DNA of 22,754 bases from Pyrinomonadaceae bacterium (GTDB lineage Bacteria; Acidobacteriota; Blastocatellia; Pyrinomonadales; Pyrinomonadaceae). A program made the translations under genes and the position numbers. Below are positions 1 to 7,857 of this stretch, piece by piece. Under the pieces are notes generated by a model, which ran no database searches, had not been told where the DNA came from, and saw only the letters and a program-made list of their open reading frames with translations. The stretch's first letter is position 1. Every line of letters begins with the position of its first letter. The stretch is taken from the NCBI GenBank assembly GCA_025937955.1, contig JAICQI010000006.1, positions 1 to 22,754 on the forward strand, given 5' to 3'.

Positions 1-1
1 G

Positions 2-1777
2 ATCAATCCCGCCAATAACGATCATCTTCTCGTCGGTAACGACGGGGGACTGAACGTCAGTTACGATCAGGGCGCGACGTGGGAGTTCGTCAACACGATT
101 CCCGCGGCGCAGTTCTACGCCATCGGAGTCGATATGCGTAAGCCGTATTACGTCTACGGTGGCTTGCAGGACAACGGCTCGTGGGGTGGTCCAAGCCAAA
201 CACGAAATCAAAACGGAATAACCAACGCTGATTGGTATCGTGTCGGCGGCGGCGATGGTTTCTATACTCAGATCGATCCGACGGACCACAACACTATCTA
301 CGTCGAGTCGCAAGGCGGCATGGTACAACGTTTGGATTTGCGCACTGGTCGCAGTGTCAGTATCCGGCCGAGAGGCGTGCAGAGACGCGGATCGGGGCAG
401 GGACGACAGGGCGGTGGCACGCCGAGCGCGAGTCCTTCGCCCGCGGCTTCGCCGACGCCAGACGCGCTCGCTGCCTTTGCAGCCGCGCAGGGGATTGGCG
501 GTTTTGGCGGCGCGAATTTGCAGCCGAACATTGTCCCTGCACCGCCTGCGAATGAGACTTATCGATTCTACTGGAGCTCGCCCATCCATCTCTCGCCACA
601 CAATCCGCGCGTGGTGTACTTCGGCGGCAACAGGCTTTTCCGATCCATGGACCGCGGCGACACCTGGACCACCACCATCGATCTCTCAAAGCAGATCGAT
701 CGCCGCAAGCTGCCGATTATGGGCGTGCCTGGCGACAAGCCGATGGCGTCGAAACATGACGGCTACACGGGCTATGGCTACGTTGTAACTGTCGCGGAAT
801 CGCCGAAGGTGCCGGGCATACTGTGGGTCGGTACGGACGACGGCAACGTCCAGGTCAGTCGCGACGGCGGCGCCACCTGGACCAACGTTTCGAAGAACGT
901 TCCAGGAATCGGCGACACGTATCACATCTCGCGTGTTGAACCTTCGCACTTCGATCCGGGCACTTGTTATCTCGCCGTCGACGGACATCGTCTCGACGAT
1001 CTGAAGCCGTATTTGTTCGTCACCAAAGATTACGGTGCGACGTGGACTTCGATTGTCAACAATCTGCCGAAGTCGGGCTCAGTCAATGTTGTCGTCGAAG
1101 ACTCGAAGAACAAAGACCTGCTTTTTGTTGGCACTGAGTTTGGTATTTACGTCTCGCTGAATGGCGGCGGGGAATGGAAGCCGTTGATGTCAGGCATGCC
1201 GACGATGCGCATCGACGACATCGTGATCCATCCGCGCGAGAATGATCTGATTGTCGGCACGCACGGTCGCGGCATCTTCATCATCGACGACATCTCGCCG
1301 TTGCAGCAGTGGTCGAAGAAGGTAAGTGATTCTGCGGTGCATCTGTTTGACGTGAGACCGGGTACGATCTGGCTGAACGATCCGCGGCTCGGTCGTTACT
1401 GGGGTGGCGCAAAGCTCTTCCGCGGCGCGAACCCGGCGCCCGGCACGGCGATTCATTACTACCTGGACGCTGTTCCGTCGGGTGACGTGAAACTGACGAT
1501 CTCCGATTACACGGGGAAAGTGGTCCGGAATCTCACCGGCACGAAGGAGGTTGGGCTGAATAGAGTGCAGTGGAACCTTCGCAGCGATCCGCCTCAGCGT
1601 CCGACGACGGGCGGTGGATTTGGAGGTGGTGGCGGAGGCGGCGGGGGCGGTGGTGGGTTCGGCAACATTTTCACCCAGGGCCTGCCGCTCGAAGCCGGCA
1701 CCTACAACCTGACGCTCTCTGTTGGCGGTAAGGATTACAAGACGAAGATCGTTGTCGAAAACGATCCGGGTATGTAA
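2..1777 (+). CDS. BNR/VPS10-type beta-propeller protein, 3' part (5' end outside window)
   Basis: The frame is open from the first bases of the window, so the start lies upstream; about 591 residues are visible. At least five Asp-box (BNR) motifs of the form S-x-D-x-G-x-T-W are seen: SYDQGATW near 60, SMDRGDTW near 645, SRDGGATW near 857, TKDYGATW near 1022, and a degenerate SLNGGGEW near 1153. Such repeats build the blades of sialidase/sortilin (VPS10) propellers, which in Acidobacteria and Bacteroidetes are usually secreted proteins of around 1000 residues with no proven substrate. A Pro/Ser/Ala-rich insert lies near 420-470, and an almost pure glycine run (about 1612-1662) precedes a C-terminal beta-rich domain that resembles a FlgD-like Ig fold. 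The protein ends soon after this domain (VENDPGM). The family is well supported; enzymatic activity is unknown. Confidence 0.85.
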   Translation: MNPANNDHLLVGNDGGLNVSYDQGATWEFVNTIPAAQFYAIGVDMRKPYYVYGGLQDNGSWGGPSQTRNQNGITNADWYRVGGGDGFYTQIDPTDHNTIYVESQGGMVQRLDLRTGRSVSIRPRGVQRRGSGQGRQGGGTPSASPSPAASPTPDALAAFAAAQGIGGFGGANLQPNIVPAPPANETYRFYWSSPIHLSPHNPRVVYFGGNRLFRSMDRGDTWTTTIDLSKQIDRRKLPIMGVPGDKPMASKHDGYTGYGYVVTVAESPKVPGILWVGTDDGNVQVSRDGGATWTNVSKNVPGIGDTYHISRVEPSHFDPGTCYLAVDGHRLDDLKPYLFVTKDYGATWTSIVNNLPKSGSVNVVVEDSKNKDLLFVGTEFGIYVSLNGGGEWKPLMSGMPTMRIDDIVIHPRENDLIVGTHGRGIFIIDDISPLQQWSKKVSDSAVHLFDVRPGTIWLNDPRLGRYWGGAKLFRGANPAPGTAIHYYLDAVPSGDVKLTISDYTGKVVRNLTGTKEVGLNRVQWNLRSDPPQRPTTGGGFGGGGGGGGGGGGFGNIFTQGLPLEAGTYNLTLSVGGKDYKTKIVVENDPGM

Positions 1778-1782
1778 AGCAG

Positions 1783-1858
1783 TGGGGTGGCCACAGAGGG
1801 CCACCCCTACAAATAAGCCCCGTCACGTTTGTAGGGGTGGCCCTCCGTGGCCACCCCA
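1783..1858. repeat. Long palindrome (dispersed REP-like element, copy A)
   Basis: Two 31-base arms, 1783-1813 and 1828-1858, are reverse complements with one mismatch, around a 14-base spacer. Each arm is itself a small palindrome: ggggtggcc (1784-1792) pairs with ggccacccc (1799-1807). It begins 6 bases after the stop of the BNR gene and ends 8 bases before the stop of the convergent methyltransferase gene, so it could act as a two-way terminator. A related element lies at 19102-19186. Confidence 0.9.
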
Positions 1859-1866
1859 TGTTTGTT

Positions 1867-3033
1867 TCACAGTGCCTTCGCAATAACGCACTTCAAGTAA
1901 TAAGTCTCGGGCATGCCTGAGAGGACCGGGTGATCGGTGGCTTGCATGCGTTTTTCCATGAGTTGCAGTCGCCGCCGGGCATCGATTGCCGCCTGGGCCA
2001 GGATCTCGAGAAATAGTTCTTCGGAAACGTGATACGAGCACGTACACGTGACCAGCACACCGCCCGGATTCAACAGCTTCAACGCACGCAGGTTGATCTC
2101 TTTGTAACCCCTGATCGCCGCCTTCAGACTCGCGCGGTTCTTCGCGAACGCCGGCGGATCGAGCACGATCACGTCGAAGCGTTCGCCCACCGCTTCCATC
2201 TCTCTTAACGCATCGAAGACGTTCGCTTCGCGAAACTCCACGTTGCCCAGACCGTTAAGTTCCGCATTTCGTCTAGCAGCTGCAACGGCGTCGGAAGAGA
2301 TGTCAATCCCGATCACGCTTTCACACACCTGTGCGAGGTGCAGCGCGAACGCGCCGTTGAACGTGAAACAATCGAGCGCGCGTGTTTTGGCTGTTGTTTG
2401 CGCGGCGGCACGCGCGGCCAAACGGTTCTCACGCTGGTCCAGAAACGATCCGGTTTTTTGTCCACCCAAAGGCTCGACGCGGAAGCGGAGCCCGTGTTGC
2501 ATGATTTCCAACTCTTCCGGGGCCTCGCCGTAAACCGTTCCACTGATTAGCGGCAGTCCTTCGAGCTGGCGAACGCGCGCATCGTTGCGTTCGATCACTG
2601 CGCGTGGATTGAATTGTTCGATTAGGATCTCGATCAGGAATGGTTTGATTGCGTCAGTGCCTTGCGACAAGGTTTGTACGACGAGCACGTCGTCATAACG
2701 ATCGACGATCAGCGACGGCAGCAAGTCTCCTTCGGAGTAGATCAATCGATAAGCGTTTGTATCAGGCGGGATGTGCCTCCGGCCGGCAGCCTCCGTGATT
2801 CTTCGTCGCCACCACTCGCGGTCAATTTCTTCGTTGCTTTGCGTTAGAAAGCGCAGCGCAATTTGTGAGGAATCACTAAACAGCGCCTGGCCGATAAAAT
2901 TGCCCCGCTCATCTTTGACCGAAACAATCGAACCGCCCTCGGCGTCGACATCGACCAGATCGCTCTGATAAATCCATAGATGACCCTGCCGGACACGATC
3001 CGCGCCCCGCTTGTTAACCCGAACCGTCTTCAT
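1867..3033 (-). CDS. rlmI: RlmI-like 23S rRNA (cytosine-C5) methyltransferase
   Basis: This 388-residue protein matches the COG1092 class I SAM-dependent methyltransferase family in length and layout. The N-terminus has the PUA-like RNA-binding start (KRGADRVRQGHLWIYQSD), followed by an EEHxx-like beta region and a C-terminal Rossmann fold. The SAM-binding motif is CFTFNGAFALHLA and the acidic loop is VIGIDIS. Motif IV is VLDPPAFAK, and the catalytic-cysteine motif is TCTCSYH, with Cys332 the likely nucleophile by analogy with RlmI. Family members methylate a cytosine in 23S rRNA (C1962 in E. coli). The ATG at 3033 is the natural start. The gene is divergent from the mutase gene and convergent with the BNR gene. 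The exact target base is inferred. Confidence 0.88.
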   Translation of the reverse strand: MKTVRVNKRGADRVRQGHLWIYQSDLVDVDAEGGSIVSVKDERGNFIGQALFSDSSQIALRFLTQSNEEIDREWWRRRITEAAGRRHIPPDTNAYRLIYSEGDLLPSLIVDRYDDVLVVQTLSQGTDAIKPFLIEILIEQFNPRAVIERNDARVRQLEGLPLISGTVYGEAPEELEIMQHGLRFRVEPLGGQKTGSFLDQRENRLAARAAAQTTAKTRALDCFTFNGAFALHLAQVCESVIGIDISSDAVAAARRNAELNGLGNVEFREANVFDALREMEAVGERFDVIVLDPPAFAKNRASLKAAIRGYKEINLRALKLLNPGGVLVTCTCSYHVSEELFLEILAQAAIDARRRLQLMEKRMQATDHPVLSGMPETYYLKCVIAKAL

Positions 3034-3045
3034 CGCTCATACTCT

Positions 3046-3069
3046 GCCACGAAAAGGCACAAAAAGGCC
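3046..3069. repeat. A-rich dispersed repeat (ggcacaaaaa type)
   Basis: The 62-base divergent gap between the methyltransferase and mutase genes contains gccacgaaaaggcacaaaaa followed by ggcc. The first 21 bases match 11486-11506 at 20 of 21 positions, so this is a dispersed element, not unique promoter DNA. A weak -10-like tatgct lies just downstream at 3078-3083. Confidence 0.7.
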
Positions 3070-3094
3070 AAATCCTGTATGCTAGGCGCTGAGC

Positions 3095-4666
3095 ATGGCA
3101 ACGAAAACTAAAGAGCTTCCGCTCAGTTTCAATCCCCACAACACCCGCGAGATCGACTACGAAAAAGACCTTGGCGATCCGGGCGAGTTTCCTTACACGC
3201 GCGGCATCTACCCAAACATGTATCGCGGGCGTCTTTGGACCATGCGCCAGTACGCCGGCTACGCCACTGCCGAAGAATCAAACGCTCGTTACAAATATTT
3301 ACTCGCCCAGGGCACCACCGGACTTTCCGTAGCCTTCGATCTGCCCACGCAAATCGGACTCGATTCCGACGATTCGCTGTCTGTTGGTGAAGTCGGTAAG
3401 GTCGGTGTCGCCGTCGACTCGCTCGACGACATGGAGCGACTCTTTGCGGGCATTCCGCTCGACGAGGTTTCCACGTCGATGACTATCAACGCGACGGCGG
3501 CAATTCTTTTGTCGTTGTATCTCGCGGTCGCGCGCAAGCAGGGCGTTCCGTTCGACAAGGTCAGGGGCACGCTGCAAAACGATATCCTCAAGGAGTACAT
3601 CGCGCGCGGCACTTACATTTATCCGCCGGCGCCGTCGCTCCGACTGGTGACGGACATCTTTGCTTACTGCGCGCGCGAAGTGCCCAATTGGAACATGATC
3701 TCGATCAGCGGTTATCACATTCGCGAAGCCGGCTCGACCGCAGTGCAGGAAGTCGCTTTCACACTCGCTGACGGGATCACTTACGTTGAAGCAGCACTCG
3801 CGGCCGGGCTCGAGATCGACTACTTTGCGCCCCGCCTCTCCTTCTTCTTCAACTCACACAACAACCTCCTCGAGGAGATCGCGAAGTTTCGCGCGGCGCG
3901 ACGTCTGTGGGCGAGCATCATGCGCGATCGTTTCAAAGCACGTGATCCGCGTTCGCTCATGTTGAGGTTTCACACGCAGACCGCAGGCTCGTCGTTGACC
4001 GCGCAGCAGCCGGAAGTCAATGTAGTGCGGACGACGATCCAGGCGCTGGCGGCAGTGTTGGGTGGAACGCAATCGTTACACACAAACTCGATGGACGAGG
4101 CACTGGCGTTGCCGACCGAAGCAGCGGCGCGCGTGGCGTTGCGAACACAGCAGGTGATTGCATACGAATCGGGAGTTGCTGAGACAGCGGATCCTTTGGC
4201 TGGTTCTTATGCGATCGAGCACCTGACTGATGAGATCGAAGAGAACGCGCGCGAGTACCTGAAAAAAATTGAAGCAATGGGTGGGATGTTGCGTGCAATT
4301 GAAACCGGGTACGTGCAGCGTGAGATACAGGAAGCGGCGTATCGTTACCAGAAAGCGGTCGAAACGCAGGAGCAGGTGGTTGTCGGCATGAATCGTTTCC
4401 AGCTCGAGGATGAGCCGCCAGTTAGTGTGTTGCGGATCGATCCGGCGATCGAGCAGGCGCAGGTTCAACGTATTCGGGCGCTACGCGACCGACGCGACTC
4501 AAAGCTTGCTATGACGGCGCTGGACAAACTCGAACAGGCCGCGACCACAGACGAAAACCTCCTGCCGCGAATCCTCGAATGCGTCGAGGCTTACGCAACG
4601 ATAGGCGAGATCAGCAACACGCTGCGACGCGTCTGGGGCGAGTATCGCGAGACCTCAACTATCTAG
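3095..4666 (+). CDS. Methylmalonyl-CoA mutase, large catalytic subunit (no B12 domain)
   Basis: The product has 523 residues and covers the (beta/alpha)8 substrate-binding barrel of the adenosylcobalamin-dependent mutases. The roughly 130-residue cobalamin-binding domain is absent and must be a separate small subunit, not seen here. Conserved blocks include YPNMYRGRLWTMRQYAGYAT, GLSVAFDLPTQIG, STSMTINATA, QNDILKEYIARGTYIYPP and ISISGYHIREAG. By relative spacing, Tyr53 (RQYAG) and Arg171 (IARGTY) correspond to Tyr89 and Arg207 of the Propionibacterium enzyme, which hold the methylmalonyl carboxylate; His208 corresponds to His244. Isobutyryl-CoA mutases have Phe and Gln instead, so methylmalonyl-CoA/succinyl-CoA is the likely pair. 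The role is propionate or branched-chain catabolism. No epimerase or MeaB chaperone gene lies next to it. Confidence 0.93.
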   Translation: MATKTKELPLSFNPHNTREIDYEKDLGDPGEFPYTRGIYPNMYRGRLWTMRQYAGYATAEESNARYKYLLAQGTTGLSVAFDLPTQIGLDSDDSLSVGEVGKVGVAVDSLDDMERLFAGIPLDEVSTSMTINATAAILLSLYLAVARKQGVPFDKVRGTLQNDILKEYIARGTYIYPPAPSLRLVTDIFAYCAREVPNWNMISISGYHIREAGSTAVQEVAFTLADGITYVEAALAAGLEIDYFAPRLSFFFNSHNNLLEEIAKFRAARRLWASIMRDRFKARDPRSLMLRFHTQTAGSSLTAQQPEVNVVRTTIQALAAVLGGTQSLHTNSMDEALALPTEAAARVALRTQQVIAYESGVAETADPLAGSYAIEHLTDEIEENAREYLKKIEAMGGMLRAIETGYVQREIQEAAYRYQKAVETQEQVVVGMNRFQLEDEPPVSVLRIDPAIEQAQVQRIRALRDRRDSKLAMTALDKLEQAATTDENLLPRILECVEAYATIGEISNTLRRVWGEYRETSTI

Positions 4667-4697
4667 AATAGGTCCTATAGGACCTATAGGACCTATT
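4667..4697. repeat. 9-base tandem/palindromic repeat directly after a stop codon
   Basis: Starting on the base after the mutase stop codon are units ataggtcct, ataggacct, ataggacct and then attt. The first 22 bases form a perfect palindrome. Related arrays lie at 10194-10230 and 12805-12836, also at gene ends. The array fills most of the gap before the deacetylase gene, which shows no clear ribosome binding site. Confidence 0.85.
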
Positions 4698-4703
4698 TTC
4701 ACC

Positions 4704-5642
4704 ATGAATAGAAGAACATTCACGAAATCTTTAGCCCTGAGCGCGGCTACCGTCGGCTTAGGTGGCGTGCCGGCGATCGCGCGCAAACCGGCGCCACAGT
4801 TCTCCATCACCATGGACGACTTCCACTGGCACAACGCCGTTAAGCTCACGCCCACGGAACGCAACCAGGCCATCCTCGATACCCTACATGCAAACTCCAT
4901 AAAAGCCGCCCTGTTCGTCATCGGCCGCAACATCGACAGCGACGAAGGTAAACAACTGCTCGCCCCGTGGGACAAAGCCGGTCACATGATTGGCAACCAC
5001 ACCTACTCGCACCGCAACTATAATGCTTCGGCTACGGTGATCGAGGAGTATCAGCAGGACATCCTGCGCGCCGAATCGTTACTCAAAGACTTTCCCCGCT
5101 TCCGGAAATATTTCCGGTTCCCTTTGCTCAAAGAAGGCGACACGGCCGCCAAGCGCGATGTGATGAGAACGTTCCTGGAACGCAACGGCTATCGCAACGG
5201 ACACGTCACGATCGATAATTCTGACTGGGCCATCGATCAGCGACTGACAGCGCGTCTGAAGAAAGACGCCGCCGCCGACGTGAAGCCGTATCGTGATTTT
5301 TACATGGAGCACGTGTGGATGCGGGCTCAGTATTACGACGCGCTCGCCCGGCGCGTGCTCGGGCGCACGGTTAAGCACACGGTGCTGGTACACTTCAACC
5401 TCTTGAACGGTCTCTTCCTGGGCGATTTGATCGCAATGTTCAAGTCGAAAGGTTGGCAGCCGATCGATGCTGAAGAAGCCTTCAGAGATCCTGTGTTTAC
5501 AGCCAAACCGAAAGTTCTTCCTGCCGGCGAGAGCATCGTCTGGTCCCTGGCGAAAGGGAAGCGAGCAATAGCGAAATCTTTGCGTTATCCGGCCGAAGAC
5601 GGCGAATATGAAATGGCGAGGATGAATAAACTCGGATTATGA
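4704..5642 (+). CDS. Polysaccharide deacetylase (NodB) family protein, Tat-exported
   Basis: This 312-residue protein starts with a twin-arginine-type signal (NRRTFTKSLALSAA, residues 2-15) and a likely cleavage site after AIA (residue 26), so it probably acts in the periplasm or outside. The NodB catalytic motifs are present: TMDD with catalytic/metal Asp38-Asp39, metal ligands His99 and His103 in GNHTYSH, RFP near residue 138, DNSDW, and LVHFN in the last part. CE4 family enzymes remove N- or O-acetyl groups from chitin, peptidoglycan or other glycans with a divalent metal. The substrate cannot be told from sequence. The gene sits between the mutase and peptide-transporter ATPase genes, 21 bases before the latter, so they could be cotranscribed. 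Confidence 0.85.
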   Translation: MNRRTFTKSLALSAATVGLGGVPAIARKPAPQFSITMDDFHWHNAVKLTPTERNQAILDTLHANSIKAALFVIGRNIDSDEGKQLLAPWDKAGHMIGNHTYSHRNYNASATVIEEYQQDILRAESLLKDFPRFRKYFRFPLLKEGDTAAKRDVMRTFLERNGYRNGHVTIDNSDWAIDQRLTARLKKDAAADVKPYRDFYMEHVWMRAQYYDALARRVLGRTVKHTVLVHFNLLNGLFLGDLIAMFKSKGWQPIDAEEAFRDPVFTAKPKVLPAGESIVWSLAKGKRAIAKSLRYPAEDGEYEMARMNKLGL

Positions 5643-5663
5643 ATTTTAATCTCTACTGATACG

Positions 5664-6689
5664 ATGGCCCACCTGCTCGAAGTTCGAAATCTGCAAACAC
5701 ACTTTTCCACGCGCGCGGGACTCGTCCGTGCGGTTGATGGCATCAGTTTTCATCTCGACCGTGGCGAGTTGCTCGGATTGGTGGGTGAGTCTGGTTGCGG
5801 CAAGTCGATAACTGCGCTCTCGGTGATGCGTCTTGTCGCGCCGCCCGGAAAGATCGTCAACGGCGAGATACTCTTCGACGGCAAGGATCTGCTTTTACTT
5901 TCTGACGCGCAGATGCGCGAGATGCGCGGCGACGACATCGCGATGATCTTTCAGGATCCGATGACGTCGCTCAATCCTGTTTTTACTGTTGGCGAGCAGA
6001 TCGCCGAAGCGCTGCGCCTGCATCGCAAGATGTCGCAGAAGCAGGCACGTCAGGCCACCATCGAGGCGATGCGTGAAGTTGCGATTCCGGATCCGGCCCG
6101 CCGTGTCGATGATTACCCGCACCAGCTCTCGGGCGGCATGCGTCAGCGCGTGATGATCGCGATGGCGCTCGCATGTAACCCGAAACTGTTGATTGCAGAC
6201 GAACCGACGACTGCTCTCGACGTCACGATTCAAGCGCAGATTCTCGAGCTACTGGACAATCTGCGAAAGCAGCGAGAGCTGGCGGTGCTCTTGATCACAC
6301 ACGATCTCGGCGTGGTTGCCGAAGTCGCGGATCGAGTCGCGGTGATGTACACGGGAAGGATCGTGGAAGAGTCGCCGGTGGAGGAGTTGTTTGCACGCCC
6401 GAAGCATCCGTACACGGAAGGGCTGTTGCGGTCTGTACCGAAACTCACGATGGCGGATGTGACCAGGAAAGAACGTTTGGAAACGATCGAAGGTGTGGTG
6501 CCGCGTCCGACCGATTTGCCGCCCGGCTGTCACTTCGCGCCGCGCTGTCAACATCGCATGCCTCGTTGCACTGCCGAAGAGATTCCGCTTTATCAACTCG
6601 AGAAGGGTGTCGAAGTGCGTTGCGTGCTTTACGATCTTGCGGCGGCAGTTGCGGCGGACCACGAAGGGGTTCATGAGCGCACAAGTTGA
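5664..6689 (+). CDS. dppD: Di/oligopeptide ABC transporter ATP-binding protein (DppD/OppD type)
   Basis: The 341-residue product has all ABC ATPase elements: Walker A GESGCGKS (residues 41-48), Q-loop FQDPMTSLNP, signature LSGGMRQR (from residue 155), Walker B LLIADEP with Glu180, D-loop TALD, and H-loop ITHDL. The C-terminus carries the oligopeptide-family extension (HPYTEGLLRSVPKL, then PPGCHFAPRCQHRMPRC), whose cysteines can bind an iron-sulfur cluster in some relatives. DppD/OppD pairs with DppF/OppF on the inner face of the membrane to drive peptide import. The next gene overlaps it by 17 bases. No permease or binding-protein gene lies in the window, so the partners are encoded elsewhere. 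Peptide rather than nickel or sugar transport is inferred from family. Confidence 0.92.
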   Translation: MAHLLEVRNLQTHFSTRAGLVRAVDGISFHLDRGELLGLVGESGCGKSITALSVMRLVAPPGKIVNGEILFDGKDLLLLSDAQMREMRGDDIAMIFQDPMTSLNPVFTVGEQIAEALRLHRKMSQKQARQATIEAMREVAIPDPARRVDDYPHQLSGGMRQRVMIAMALACNPKLLIADEPTTALDVTIQAQILELLDNLRKQRELAVLLITHDLGVVAEVADRVAVMYTGRIVEESPVEELFARPKHPYTEGLLRSVPKLTMADVTRKERLETIEGVVPRPTDLPPGCHFAPRCQHRMPRCTAEEIPLYQLEKGVEVRCVLYDLAAAVAADHEGVHERTS

Positions 6690-7734
6690 AACAAACAATC
6701 ACGCCGGGCCACCGCCATTGCCGGAAGACCTGCGCGACACACTCGTCAGTGTTCAAGGGCTGGTGAAGCATTTTCCGGTCGAAGGCTCTGACGACGTGGT
6801 GCGCGCGGTTGATGGAGTGTCGTTCGAGATCTTCGCCGGTGAGACGTTAGGTCTCGTGGGCGAGTCGGGCTGCGGCAAGTCGACAGTCGGGCGTTGCCTG
6901 TTGCGTTTGATCGAGCCAACTGCCGGCCACGTGCATTTCCAGGGACGCGACATACTCGCTCTCAACAGGAAAGAGCTGCGCGAGATCCGGCGTGAGATGC
7001 AGATCATCTTTCAGGATCCTTACGCTTCACTAAACCCGCGCATGAAGGTCGGCGACATCGTTGCCGAGCCACTCGTCATTCACAGCCAGGGGACGAAGAG
7101 TGAGCGGCGCGAGCGTGTTGCCGGACTTTTGCGACGCGTCGGGCTCGATCCGGATTACATGAATCGTTATGCGCACGAGTTTTCAGGTGGACAGCGGCAG
7201 CGCATCGGCGTGGCGCGCAGCCTCGCGCTCAATCCGAAGTTGATTGTTGCCGATGAGCCGGTATCGGCGCTTGATGTTTCGGTGCAGGCGCAGGTAGTGA
7301 ACCTGCTACAGGAGCTTCAGGAAGAGTTTAAGCTGACTTACTTGTTCATCTCGCACGGGCTCGCCGTGGTCGAGCACATTTCGACGCGCGTTGCGGTCAT
7401 GTATCTCGGACGAATCGTGGAGATTGCGAGCGCCGCGGAGTTGTATGCGCAACCGCTGCATCCGTACACGCAGGCGTTGCTGTCTGCGATTCCTATTCCC
7501 GATCCGCTGCAGAAGCGCAAGCGAATCATTTTGCAGGGTGACGTTCCGACGCCGATCAATCCGCCGTCAGGTTGTCGATTCCGCACGCGTTGTCCGATCG
7601 CAATTGCAGAGTGTGCGCACATCGATCCGGAGTTGCGCGAAGTCTCGCCAGGCCACCACGTCGCATGTATTCGCGTCCCCGGCTGGGAGGAAGCAGAGCC
7701 GAACTTGGATCGGGTCAGTACCGTAACGCGGTAG
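6673..7734 (+). CDS. dppF: Di/oligopeptide ABC transporter ATP-binding protein (DppF/OppF type)
   Basis: With the ATG at 6673 the product has 353 residues, the usual length for DppF. The frame is open further upstream, but that extra stretch only re-reads the dppD gene; aagggg sits just before this ATG. Walker A is GESGCGKS (residues 63-70), followed by FQDPYASLNP, signature FSGGQRQR, Walker B LIVADEP, D-loop SALD, and the oligopeptide C-terminal domain (HPYTQALLSAIPIPDP, then PPSGCRFRTRCPIA). The H-loop reads ISHGL instead of the usual ISHDL; the switch histidine (His228) is kept. The last residues and stop codon are encoded by the left arm of a long inverted repeat (7707-7810). It forms the second half of the ATPase pair with the preceding gene. 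Confidence 0.92.
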   Translation: MSAQVETNNHAGPPPLPEDLRDTLVSVQGLVKHFPVEGSDDVVRAVDGVSFEIFAGETLGLVGESGCGKSTVGRCLLRLIEPTAGHVHFQGRDILALNRKELREIRREMQIIFQDPYASLNPRMKVGDIVAEPLVIHSQGTKSERRERVAGLLRRVGLDPDYMNRYAHEFSGGQRQRIGVARSLALNPKLIVADEPVSALDVSVQAQVVNLLQELQEEFKLTYLFISHGLAVVEHISTRVAVMYLGRIVEIASAAELYAQPLHPYTQALLSAIPIPDPLQKRKRIILQGDVPTPINPPSGCRFRTRCPIAIAECAHIDPELREVSPGHHVACIRVPGWEEAEPNLDRVSTVTR

Positions 7735-7810
7735 CGTCGGGTCTGAGCCAAGCGTACCGTTTGGATGTAGCTCTACCCGACGCTACCGCGTTACGCTACT
7801 GACCCGATCC
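7707..7810. repeat. Long inverted repeat overlapping the dppF stop codon
   Basis: Two 36-base arms, 7707-7742 and 7775-7810, are reverse complements with a single mismatch, separated by 32 bases. The dppF stop codon (7732-7734) lies inside the left arm, so the repeat supplies the C-terminal residues of DppF. The core reads gtaacgcggtagcgtcgggt on the + strand. There is no T-run after it, so it is not a classical intrinsic terminator, but it could protect or end the transcript. Confidence 0.9.
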
Positions 7811-7857
7811 ACCGATGAAACCTAATGCCTTGTGTGGCCGTATCACCGCTATATCCG

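Noticed and set aside
1612..1662. Phase-variable simple repeat
   Set aside because: The Gly codons are mixed (ggt, ggc, gga, ggg), so there is no uniform unit for slippage.
1190..1804. 204-codon open frame on the - strand
   Set aside because: Antisense to the BNR gene; the low-complexity translation is typical of GC-rich shadow frames.
6493..6672. Upstream extension of dppF
   Set aside because: It lies wholly inside dppD in another frame and has no similarity to DppF; the ATG at 6673 gives the family length.
7707..7810. Classical rho-independent terminator after dppF
   Set aside because: The stem is strong but no T-run follows; the near-identical 36-base arms and a 32-base loop fit a mobile palindrome better.
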